6,967 nt of DNA from Gammaproteobacteria bacterium (GTDB lineage: Bacteria > Pseudomonadota > Gammaproteobacteria > Coxiellales > Coxiellaceae). The stretch lies in contig JAHZKQ010000284.1 in the NCBI GenBank assembly GCA_022600315.1, positions 1-6,967 of the forward strand. Reading direction: 5' to 3'. Below the pieces are notes generated by a model. The model saw only the letters and a program-made list of their open reading frames with translations. It ran no database searches and was not told the origin of the DNA. How positions within the stretch are numbered: the first letter of the stretch is position 1; each line of letters opens with the position of its first letter. The translations under genes and the position numbers were made by a program. This document shows, piece after piece, positions 1-5,978 of the stretch.

Positions 1-699
1 ATGATACCAAAAACTGGCATAGGCTAGCAGCACCCCAAGTGAAGTGGCGGCTGCAATTGTGCAGAGCCATAGCTGAGGTTTAATGCAGACTTTTTTCAAT
101 GCGGCTATTAATGAAAGCTTGGAGTGAGGTATTTTTTTGGTGGGGCTGCGAATAAAGCTAAAAGCAACAATGACCAGAATAAATCCCACAGCGGATAACG
201 CAAAGTATAGTTCGCTCCAGGTGTTATCATCTAATGCTTTAGCAAGACAATAATGTAATATACCAGATAATATACAAGCCAAAGCTTGCGTTAAGCCAAA
301 TAAAATTGGAAAGGTTTTTGGTTTAAACCACTGGCCAATTAAAACTCCTGCGGCCACAAAGGCAAATGAAGCGCCAATACCTTGGACAAAATTAGCGGCA
401 CTAAAGACTAATAAGTTGTTAGCAAAGGAAGTGGTCAGGTTGCCAATGGCTAGAATTAAAATACCTGCAGTGACAACATAGCGGGTGCGATATTTATCGA
501 GTAGGTATCCGGCTGGAATTTGCATGCAGGCAAAACCCACCACAAAGGCGGTAACGGCCAGGGTGGCTTGTACGGCACTAAGATCTAAGGCGCTTTTTAT
601 TTTTGGAGAAAAAACCGCGGCAGCAGTTGTTAGAGTAAATGAATAAATCACATAAAGTGTGGCGATAAACCAAGTTATCCAGCCGCGAAGATTCTTCAT
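1..699 (-). CDS. MFS transporter, N-terminal part (cut by left window edge)
   Basis: This is an inner-membrane secondary transporter of the major facilitator superfamily; the substrate is unknown. The reading frame is open from an ATG at 697-699 to the first base, giving 233 residues of a protein that should be roughly 400-430 long. The fragment starts MKNLRGWITW and enters TM1 almost at once. Six hydrophobic segments can be traced, followed by a basic loop (about residues 190-215) and the start of TM7. The loop after TM2 carries the MFS motif A variant AGYLLDKYRTR. TM4 contains a GIGASFAFVAAG stretch followed by GQWF. An AAGGA ribosome-binding site lies 7 bases before the ATG. It is divergent from lysS. 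It resembles the complete transporter at 3333-4625 in motif A, TM4 and the central loop (LKKVCIKP versus LKKLFVKP), so the two are probably paralogues. The family call is firm; the function is open. Confidence 0.9.
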   Translation of the reverse strand, partial: MKNLRGWITWFIATLYVIYSFTLTTAAAVFSPKIKSALDLSAVQATLAVTAFVVGFACMQIPAGYLLDKYRTRYVVTAGILILAIGNLTTSFANNLLVFSAANFVQGIGASFAFVAAGVLIGQWFKPKTFPILFGLTQALACILSGILHYCLAKALDDNTWSELYFALSAVGFILVIVAFSFIRSPTKKIPHSKLSLIAALKKVCIKPQLWLCTIAAATSLGVLLAYASFWYH

Positions 700-706
700 A
701 GACACA

Positions 707-711
707 TCCTT
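707..711 (-). promoter_or_regulatory. Ribosome-binding site of the leftward MFS gene
   Basis: The minus strand reads AAGGA, 7 bases before the ATG at 699. This is a good Shine-Dalgarno match with normal spacing and it fixes the start of the transporter. Confidence 0.7.
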
Positions 712-731
712 GTCGTAAGACCAATCCAATC

Positions 732-760
732 AGTCTAGCCGAAACATCTATTGCTCACAA
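732..760 (-). promoter_or_regulatory. Putative sigma-70 promoter for the leftward MFS gene
   Basis: On the minus strand a TTGTGA -35 (755-760) and a TAGACT -10 (732-737) are separated by exactly 17 bases. Transcription would start near 725, leaving a leader of about 25 bases before the ATG. A 5-base inverted repeat (TCACA, 7 bases, TGTGA; 755-771) overlaps the -35 and could be an operator, though it may be chance. Found by eye only. Confidence 0.5.
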
Positions 761-798
761 CGGTTCTGTGATAGCGCTTATGGCAATTGTTGCATTCA

Positions 799-827
799 TT
801 GCCTCATTTAAGCAGAGCCGGTATTAT
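799..827 (+). promoter_or_regulatory. Putative sigma-70 promoter of lysS
   Basis: TTGCCT (799-804) and TATTAT (822-827) are separated by 17 bases. The expected transcript start near 834 leaves a leader of about 24 bases carrying the ribosome-binding site at 845-850. Its position inside the apparent N-terminal extension of the longest lysS frame argues that this extension is not translated. Confidence 0.6.
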
Positions 828-844
828 AGAGCCTTTTATGGATT

Positions 845-850
845 AGGGGA
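845..850 (+). promoter_or_regulatory. lysS: Ribosome-binding site that decides the lysS start
   Basis: AGGGGA lies 7 bases before the TTG at 858-860. No comparable site precedes the GTG at 768, and no ATG occurs in frame near the expected N-terminus, so this site supports initiation at TTG. Confidence 0.65.
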
Positions 851-857
851 TGGGCGG

Positions 858-2372
858 TTGAGCGATTCAGAACAGGTAACGGTAGATGCGGCGAAAGAGA
901 CTAACGAGCAAGTGGCTGAGCGCAAAGCCAAATTGGCTGAGTTAAGACAGCAAGGCAATGCTTATCCAAATGATTTTAAGCGCGACGCCTTAAGTGCTGA
1001 TTTGCACGCTGAATACGAATCGAAGGATGCTGCGGCATTAGAAGCTAATCCTGTGCAGGTAAAAATTGCCGGGCGCATGTTAACCCGTCGAGTAATGGGT
1101 AAGGCAAGTTTTGCACATATTCAAGATATGTCAGGTAAGATGCAACTTTATGTGGCGCGCGATAATTTACCGGAAGGCGTTTACGCGGCATTTAAGCGTT
1201 GGGATTTAGGTGATATTGTTGGCGCTAGTGGAGTTTTATTTCGTACTAAAACTAATGAATTATCGGTTAAAGTCACAGCCATAAAATTACTCACTAAATC
1301 CTTACGACCCATGCCGGATAAGTTTCATGGTCTGGCGGATCAAGAGCAACGGTTTCGTCAACGTTATTTAGATTTAATCGCCAACGAAGAGGTGCGGGAA
1401 ATTTTTCGAGTGCGTTCAAAAATCATTGGCGAAGTACGACGCTTTTTGGATAGCCGTAGTTTTGTTGAAGTTGAAACTCCAATGATGCAAGCGCAAGCGG
1501 GTGGCGCAATTGCTAGGCCATTTATGACGCATCATAATGCGTTAGATATGGAATTATATATGCGGGTAGCACCTGAACTTTATTTAAAGCGCTTAGTGGT
1601 GGGGGGCTTTGAAAAAGTGTATGAATTAAATCGTAACTTTCGCAACGAGGGTGTTTCTACCCGACATAATCCTGAATTCACCATGTTGGAATTTTATCAA
1701 GCTTATGCTGATTATGAAGATATGATGGATTTAACTGAGGTGATGTTTCGTGAGTTGGCGAAAAATGTATTGGGCACTACCAAGCTTAACTACCAAGGCA
1801 TAGAGATTGATTTTGCCAAACCCTTTCGACGTTTAAGTATGTTGGATTCTATTGTGGAATATCACCCCGAAATAAAATTAATGGATTTGCAAGATTTAAA
1901 TTCAGCGAAAGCTGCGGCTGAAAAAGTCAAACTTGAGGTGCATGATTCTTGGGGTTTAGGGAAGATTCAATTTGAGTTATTCGAACACTTGGTCGAAGAA
2001 AATCTATCCCAGCCTACATTTATTACCGCGCATCCGGCTGAAGTTTCACCTTTAGCGCGCGCCAACGATCAGGATCCTACAATGACTGATCGCTTTGAGT
2101 TATATATCGGCGGGCGTGAAATTGCTAATGCGTTTTCAGAATTAAATGATCCCGAAGATCAAGCGCAACGTTTTGAGGCGCAATTAAAAGCCCGTGATGC
2201 GGGAGACAGTGAAGCGATGACTTTTGATGAAGATTATATTGCAGCGCTTGAGTACGGTTTGCCGCCAACTGCCGGTGAGGGGATTGGTATCGATCGATTG
2301 GTGATGTTATTTACCGACAGTGCTTCAATTCGTGATGTGATTTTATTTCCGTTATTGCGGCGTAAGCGCTAA
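858..2372 (+). CDS. lysS: Lysyl-tRNA synthetase, class II
   Basis: This cytoplasmic enzyme charges tRNA-Lys with lysine using ATP. From the TTG at 858 the product has 504 residues, essentially the length of E. coli LysS (505). It begins MSDSEQ, close to the E. coli MSEQ start. Domains in order: a charged N-terminal helix (to about 60), a tRNA-anticodon OB-fold (about 66-150, with [15 protein letters not shown]), and the class II catalytic core. Motif 1 lies around FVEVETPMM (202-210). Motif 2 begins with FRNEG at 261-265 and runs through [12 protein letters not shown]. Motif 3 is GIGIDR at 485-490. A longer frame back to a GTG at 768 exists, but it has no ribosome-binding site and contains the likely promoter. 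The gene is not preceded by prfB, unlike the E. coli prfB-lysS operon. Its last 21 bases overlap the end of ygfZ on the other strand. Identity is very secure; the start is fairly secure. Confidence 0.97.
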   Translation: MSDSEQVTVDAAKETNEQVAERKAKLAELRQQGNAYPNDFKRDALSADLHAEYESKDAAALEANPVQVKIAGRMLTRRVMGKASFAHIQDMSGKMQLYVARDNLPEGVYAAFKRWDLGDIVGASGVLFRTKTNELSVKVTAIKLLTKSLRPMPDKFHGLADQEQRFRQRYLDLIANEEVREIFRVRSKIIGEVRRFLDSRSFVEVETPMMQAQAGGAIARPFMTHHNALDMELYMRVAPELYLKRLVVGGFEKVYELNRNFRNEGVSTRHNPEFTMLEFYQAYADYEDMMDLTEVMFRELAKNVLGTTKLNYQGIEIDFAKPFRRLSMLDSIVEYHPEIKLMDLQDLNSAKAAAEKVKLEVHDSWGLGKIQFELFEHLVEENLSQPTFITAHPAEVSPLARANDQDPTMTDRFELYIGGREIANAFSELNDPEDQAQRFEAQLKARDAGDSEAMTFDEDYIAALEYGLPPTAGEGIGIDRLVMLFTDSASIRDVILFPLLRRKR

Positions 2373-3137
2373 ACTTTGTTTGCTTACTTGATCTTGTAAT
2401 ACCGCTAGCACCGAGTATTGGGCCGATTTAATTAAGGCGCATTGCACAATCATGCCAACCACTTCATTACCGGAAAAAATGTCCATGCCAATTTTAGGCA
2501 CTGTTTTACTGGTTAGAGTGAATTGATGAATATGGCGCTTTAGTTTGCCGCGAAATTCACTACGGGCAACGATTTCTTGGCCAAGGTAACAGCCTTTATC
2601 GAAAGATAAACCGCCGAGCATTTGGTAGTTTAGCATTTGTGGAATAAATTTTTCGGATAACTCTGGTTGAATAAGCGCTAGACCTTGTTCGATATCAAGC
2701 TGATTCCAGGCGTTTTGATCGATGGGGTTTGTGATTAAATAGTCTGTTGTGGTGATTAAAATAAACCGATCATTATCGCAGGTAAATAATTCCCCCTTGT
2801 CATTATCTGGCTTGCCAATGATGCCAAACACTTTATGTTCTGGTGCGGGTTTAAGCTCTATTTTAGAAAATACACTATAGGGCTTAAGGTGCTCGAGGGT
2901 AATGTGAATCATACTATTAGGCAGAATCAACCAGTAGCCATTTTCGACTGCTAGAATCCAGAAGCTTGCCACCATTCGACCTTTGATATTGCAGACTGCG
3001 CCGAGGCTGGCTTGGCCTTCGCCAAGCGTGTCGAGATCACAAGTTAACTGGCCTTGCAAGAAGCTTTTGGCATCTTTGCCGATAGCGGTTATCACGCCGA
3101 GTTCTTTAAGCGATAAGCCTTGGGTTGAGTCTGTCAT
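2352..3137 (-). CDS. ygfZ: Folate-binding, tRNA-modifying/Fe-S maintenance protein YgfZ
   Basis: YgfZ is a GcvT-like, folate-binding cytoplasmic protein. In E. coli it is needed for full activity of some Fe-S enzymes, including the tRNA thiolation enzyme MiaB. The product read from the ATG at 3135-3137 has 261 residues. It shows the family signature [12 protein letters not shown] at about 181-192, including the conserved Cys183, followed by the basic FRGKLKR. The N-terminal part has the usual [16 protein letters not shown] segment (20-35). It is clearly shorter than E. coli YgfZ (about 326 residues), probably through compact loops and a short C-terminal barrel; no frameshift was seen. A TTG at 3183-3185 would add 16 residues but has no ribosome-binding site, whereas the ATG follows a GGGGT with a 4-5 base gap. 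It is convergent with lysS, overlapping it by 21 bases, and divergent from the MFS gene at 3333. Confidence 0.93.
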   Translation of the reverse strand: MTDSTQGLSLKELGVITAIGKDAKSFLQGQLTCDLDTLGEGQASLGAVCNIKGRMVASFWILAVENGYWLILPNSMIHITLEHLKPYSVFSKIELKPAPEHKVFGIIGKPDNDKGELFTCDNDRFILITTTDYLITNPIDQNAWNQLDIEQGLALIQPELSEKFIPQMLNYQMLGGLSFDKGCYLGQEIVARSEFRGKLKRHIHQFTLTSKTVPKIGMDIFSGNEVVGMIVQCALIKSAQYSVLAVLQDQVSKQSLALTPQ

Positions 3138-3199
3138 GAGTACCCCGAAAAGTGTTTTCGTTATGTTAGCAGAATCTATAGGCAAGCGAATAGAGTCGC

Positions 3200-3227
3200 G
3201 TTATACTCAAAAAACTACCTCACCAAA
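3200..3227 (-). promoter_or_regulatory. Possible promoter of ygfZ
   Basis: On the minus strand TTTGGT (3222-3227) and TATAAC (3200-3205) are spaced by 16 bases. A start near 3193 would leave a leader of about 55 bases to the ATG at 3137 and would place the alternative TTG at 3185 very near the 5' end. The -35 is a weak match; this is an eye call. Confidence 0.35.
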
Positions 3228-3261
3228 TAGCCGCTAATTTCTTTCGTTTGCGGGTCAAGTT

Positions 3262-3293
3262 TTGCTTGCAAATTGGACTATTCGTTATATTAT
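3262..3293 (+). promoter_or_regulatory. Putative promoter of the complete MFS gene
   Basis: Two overlapping solutions are visible: TTGCAA (3266-3271), 16 bases, TATTAT (3288-3293); or TTGCTT (3262-3267), 18 bases, TATATT (3286-3291). Either gives a start near 3300 and a leader of about 30-35 bases before the ATG at 3333. A TTG at 3273 in the same frame as the transporter lies between the -35 and -10 boxes and so is unlikely to be a start codon. Confidence 0.5.
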
Positions 3294-3332
3294 ATCGGAT
3301 TGGTTAATTTTTTTACTTTCAGGCCCGACAAC

Positions 3333-4625
3333 ATGAAAGCAATTAACGACACAGGGTTTTCTGCATCCCCACCGCGTCCACCAAGGCGCCGCCGACCGAT
3401 GCCCAAAAATAGCCATGCTCACGCTTGGTTAGTGTGGGCTATTGCGGCCAGTTTTGTGCTATTTCAATTTTTTATTCAGTTATCTTCAGGCGAAATTATC
3501 GGTGGCTTGATGCAAAGCTTTCATCTTTCCGCCTTTGGTGGTGGGCTTTTGGCGAGTGCTTATTATTATGTTTATGTGATTTTACAGGCACCGGCCGGGA
3601 TATTGATTGATCGGTTTGGACCAAGACGCTTGCTGACTTTGGGTGCCTTAGTAGCAACGGCTGGAGCATTTTGTTTTGGTGGCGGTCATGCGCTTTGGTT
3701 GGCTTTGATGGGTCGGTTATTAATGGGGGCAGGGTGTGCGTTTGCTTTTGTGGGGGCGCTGCACTTGATTGCGCAATGGTTTCCAATTGAGCGTTTTGCT
3801 TTTATGGTCTCAATTTCTGAAGCCTTTGGCATGTTGGGTACGGTTTTGGGCGGCGTGGCCTTAGCGGCACTGATTTTAGATTTTGGTTGGCGGCATTGTA
3901 TGTTGGGTGCGGGCATTATTGCTTTTATAATTGCCAGCATGATCTGGGTTTTTGTGCGCGATATGCCAAGCAATGTCACGCCGATTGCTGTGCAGGCGCC
4001 GAGTCATTTTTTTGCTGATTTAAAGAAGTTATTTGTTAAGCCGGTGGCCTGGATCAACGGTATTTACGGCGGTTTAATTTTTAGTTTGGTGACTGTGTTT
4101 TTGGCTTTATGGGCAGTTCCTTACCTGCAGGCGGCGCACCATCTATCATTATTTACTGCCACCGAAGTAGATGATATTGCTTTTGTGGGGTTAGCGATTG
4201 GCTGTCCAATTATCGGTTGGCTAGATAATCGTTATCCACATTGGCGTCGGCGCGTATTGGTGGTTAGCGCATTAGCATCAGCAGCTTTATTGAGTATCGT
4301 CATTTATCTTCCAGATCTACCGTTATTTTTATTGGCGCCGGTGTTATTGCTGCTGGGTATGGTATCAACTAGCTATGTATTAAATCTTGCGATTGCCAAT
4401 GAGATTGCCTTGCCCAGTGTGCGTGCTACCAGTATCGGTTTTGCCAATATGCTGGCAATGATTACCGCGCCATTGTTGCAACCGCTTATAGGTTGGTTAT
4501 TAGGTGGTGGCATCAACTTGCAGCACCTTACGATGACCCATTATGAAAAGGCACTAACCATACTGCCGGTTTTATTATTGGTGGCGGCTTTTCTGGGGCG
4601 CTACTTACCACAGCGTGCCAGCTAA
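3333..4625 (+). CDS. MFS transporter, complete, with Arg/Pro-rich N-terminal tail
   Basis: This is a 430-residue inner-membrane transporter of the major facilitator superfamily with about 12 hydrophobic segments; the substrate is unknown. TM1 starts near residue 31. Motif A, GILIDRFGPRR, follows TM2 at 89-99. TM4 holds GRLLMGAGCAFAFVGA followed by QWF. A cytoplasmic loop of about 30 residues (199-230) with LKKLFVKP separates the two six-helix halves, and TM12 ends close to the C-terminus (GRYLPQRAS). Residues 12-23 form an unusual proline/arginine-rich cytoplasmic tail. The ATG at 3333 has only a weak AGG ahead of it. A second ATG at 3399 (408 residues) would remove the tail and begin MPKNSHAHAW, much like the paralogue at 1-699, so the start is uncertain. 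Members of this broad group in intracellular gammaproteobacteria are often amino-acid or metabolite carriers, but nothing here shows the cargo. Glutamate dehydrogenase follows 64 bases downstream. Confidence 0.92.
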   Translation: MKAINDTGFSASPPRPPRRRRPMPKNSHAHAWLVWAIAASFVLFQFFIQLSSGEIIGGLMQSFHLSAFGGGLLASAYYYVYVILQAPAGILIDRFGPRRLLTLGALVATAGAFCFGGGHALWLALMGRLLMGAGCAFAFVGALHLIAQWFPIERFAFMVSISEAFGMLGTVLGGVALAALILDFGWRHCMLGAGIIAFIIASMIWVFVRDMPSNVTPIAVQAPSHFFADLKKLFVKPVAWINGIYGGLIFSLVTVFLALWAVPYLQAAHHLSLFTATEVDDIAFVGLAIGCPIIGWLDNRYPHWRRRVLVVSALASAALLSIVIYLPDLPLFLLAPVLLLLGMVSTSYVLNLAIANEIALPSVRATSIGFANMLAMITAPLLQPLIGWLLGGGINLQHLTMTHYEKALTILPVLLLVAAFLGRYLPQRAS

Positions 4626-4649
4626 CTGCTTTTTAAAGCCGAAAAGATC

Positions 4650-4658
4650 TGCTATCCT
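4650..4658 (+). promoter_or_regulatory. Possible extended -10 promoter of the glutamate dehydrogenase gene
   Basis: TG-C-TATCCT forms an extended -10 element in the 64-base gap after the transporter stop. The region about 17 bases upstream (TTTTTA, near 4630) is a poor -35. It might give the dehydrogenase transcription independent of the transporter, but read-through from the upstream gene is equally possible because no terminator is visible. Confidence 0.3.
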
Positions 4659-4675
4659 TGGCGAAATTTTCCAAC

Positions 4676-4680
4676 AGGAG
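4676..4680 (+). promoter_or_regulatory. Ribosome-binding site that decides the glutamate dehydrogenase start
   Basis: AGGAG lies 9 bases before the ATG at 4690. The longer frame reaches back to 4615, inside the transporter gene, but its extra 25 residues do not resemble the family and no Shine-Dalgarno was noted before it. Confidence 0.75.
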
Positions 4681-4689
4681 ATCCTCGTC

Positions 4690-5976
4690 ATGGCCGATAT
4701 TTTTGAAGATGCTTTGTCCCATCTTGATCAAGCTGCGAAGCACATTGAAATTGATCCAGAAACCATCGAACGCCTAAAGCATGCTGAAAGCGCTTTAGAA
4801 ATTTCTATTCCGGTTCGCAAAGACGATGGTTCTTTAGAAATCTTTACCGGTTATCGAGTTCGCTATAACAATAGTCGCGGCCCAACCAAGGGTGGAATTC
4901 GTTTTCACCCGAATGTATCCCTAAGCGAAGTTAAAGCCCTGGCATTTTGGATGACAGTCAAATGTGCGGTGGTAGGTATTCCCTTTGGTGGCGGTAAAGG
5001 TGGTGTGATTGTCGATCCTAAAAAGTTGTCGCGTTTGGAAATCGAACGCTTAAGTCGCGGTTTTATTGAACAGGCGGTGGATTTTATTGGTCCGCAGACA
5101 GATATTCCTGCGCCCGATGTTTACACCAACGCAATTATTATGGGTTGGATGATGGATGAATATTCCAAGATTATGCGGTCACACACACCAGGCGTGATTA
5201 CCGGCAAGCCGGTTTCCATGGGTGGTAGTTTGGGGCGTGATGATGCGACTGGGCGTGGGGCATATTATTGCATTAAGCAGCTAGAAAAGCGTCGCAAGTG
5301 GAACCCGAGTGATATTCGTGTAGCGGTGCAAGGGTTTGGTAATGCCGGCCAACATGTCGCAGCACTTTTGCATCGTGATGGTTATCGTATTGTGGCAGTG
5401 AGTGATTCTAAAGGGGGAATTTTCAGTGAGCACGGTTTTGATGTGCCAAGTTTAGTGCACGCTAAAAATGAATCCAAACAAGTGCAACCTGTGTATTGTG
5501 AAGAAACCGTTTGTGAGGCAGTGCCGGCAGATCATATTAGTAACGATGAGTTATTGGCGCTTGATGTGGATATATTAATTCCGGCTGCCTTAGAAAATGT
5601 CATTCACAATGATAATGTCGATGCAATTAAAGCCCCGGTGATTGTTGAAGTGGCTAATGGTCCAATCACCAGCGAAGCTAGTCGGGCTTTAAGTCAACGA
5701 GATATTTTAATTATCCCCGATATTTTGGCTAATGCGGGTGGGGTAACGGTCAGTTATTTCGAATGGGTGCAAAATAAAAATGGCTATTATTGGCCTTTAG
5801 AAGAAGTGCGTGAAAAACTCGAAGTGATTATGTCGCGTGAGTTTAATAAAGTGTATGAGCTTATGTTAGAGCGTAAAATCAGTATGCGCACCGCTGCGTA
5901 TGCGCATGGTTTAAAACGTTTGGCTGAAGCGATTAGTGCTCAAGGCACGCAAAGTTATTTTGCTGGAAACGTTTAG
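4690..5976 (+). CDS. Glutamate dehydrogenase (Glu/Leu/Phe/Val dehydrogenase family)
   Basis: This cytoplasmic enzyme interconverts glutamate with 2-oxoglutarate plus ammonia using NAD(P). The product has 428 residues, typical of the short hexameric class (as in Bacillus GudB/RocG). The N-terminal substrate domain has GPTKGGIRFHP with Lys67, Lys91, the catalytic Lys103 in GGGKGG (100-105) and Asp143 in APDVYTN. These correspond to Clostridium symbiosum Lys89, Lys113, Lys125 and Asp165. The Rossmann domain has GFGNAG at 215-220 and ends its second strand with Ser238-Asp239; an acid there leans toward NAD, as expected of a catabolic enzyme. Ser365 in GGVTVSYFEW matches the family's substrate-binding serine, which supports glutamate over leucine or phenylalanine, though related amino-acid dehydrogenases share most motifs. 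It lies 64 bases after the MFS gene and may share its transcript. Its stop is 2 bases from the stop of the convergent gene. Confidence 0.95.
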   Translation: MADIFEDALSHLDQAAKHIEIDPETIERLKHAESALEISIPVRKDDGSLEIFTGYRVRYNNSRGPTKGGIRFHPNVSLSEVKALAFWMTVKCAVVGIPFGGGKGGVIVDPKKLSRLEIERLSRGFIEQAVDFIGPQTDIPAPDVYTNAIIMGWMMDEYSKIMRSHTPGVITGKPVSMGGSLGRDDATGRGAYYCIKQLEKRRKWNPSDIRVAVQGFGNAGQHVAALLHRDGYRIVAVSDSKGGIFSEHGFDVPSLVHAKNESKQVQPVYCEETVCEAVPADHISNDELLALDVDILIPAALENVIHNDNVDAIKAPVIVEVANGPITSEASRALSQRDILIIPDILANAGGVTVSYFEWVQNKNGYYWPLEEVREKLEVIMSREFNKVYELMLERKISMRTAAYAHGLKRLAEAISAQGTQSYFAGNV

Positions 5977-5978
5977 GC

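Noticed and set aside
755..771. CRP-type binding site
   Set aside because: The half-sites are in the opposite order (TCACA then TGTGA) with 7 rather than 6 bases between, so it does not match the CRP consensus.
2983..3237. Plus-strand open frame of 84 residues
   Set aside because: It runs antisense to the start of ygfZ, has no ribosome-binding site noted and its product resembles nothing known; a shadow frame.
3425..3979. Three open frames of 61, 96 and 97 residues on either strand
   Set aside because: All lie within the MFS gene, whose membrane-protein composition keeps other frames open; their products are low-complexity and unrecognisable.
4628..4639. Palindrome GCTTTTTAAAGC after the MFS stop, as a terminator
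   Set aside because: The possible stem is only about 5 weak pairs with almost no loop and no following T-run, so it cannot act as an intrinsic terminator.
4615..4689. Upstream extension of the glutamate dehydrogenase frame by 25 residues
   Set aside because: It overlaps the MFS gene end and lacks family similarity, while the ATG at 4690 has a strong AGGAG and gives the usual family length.
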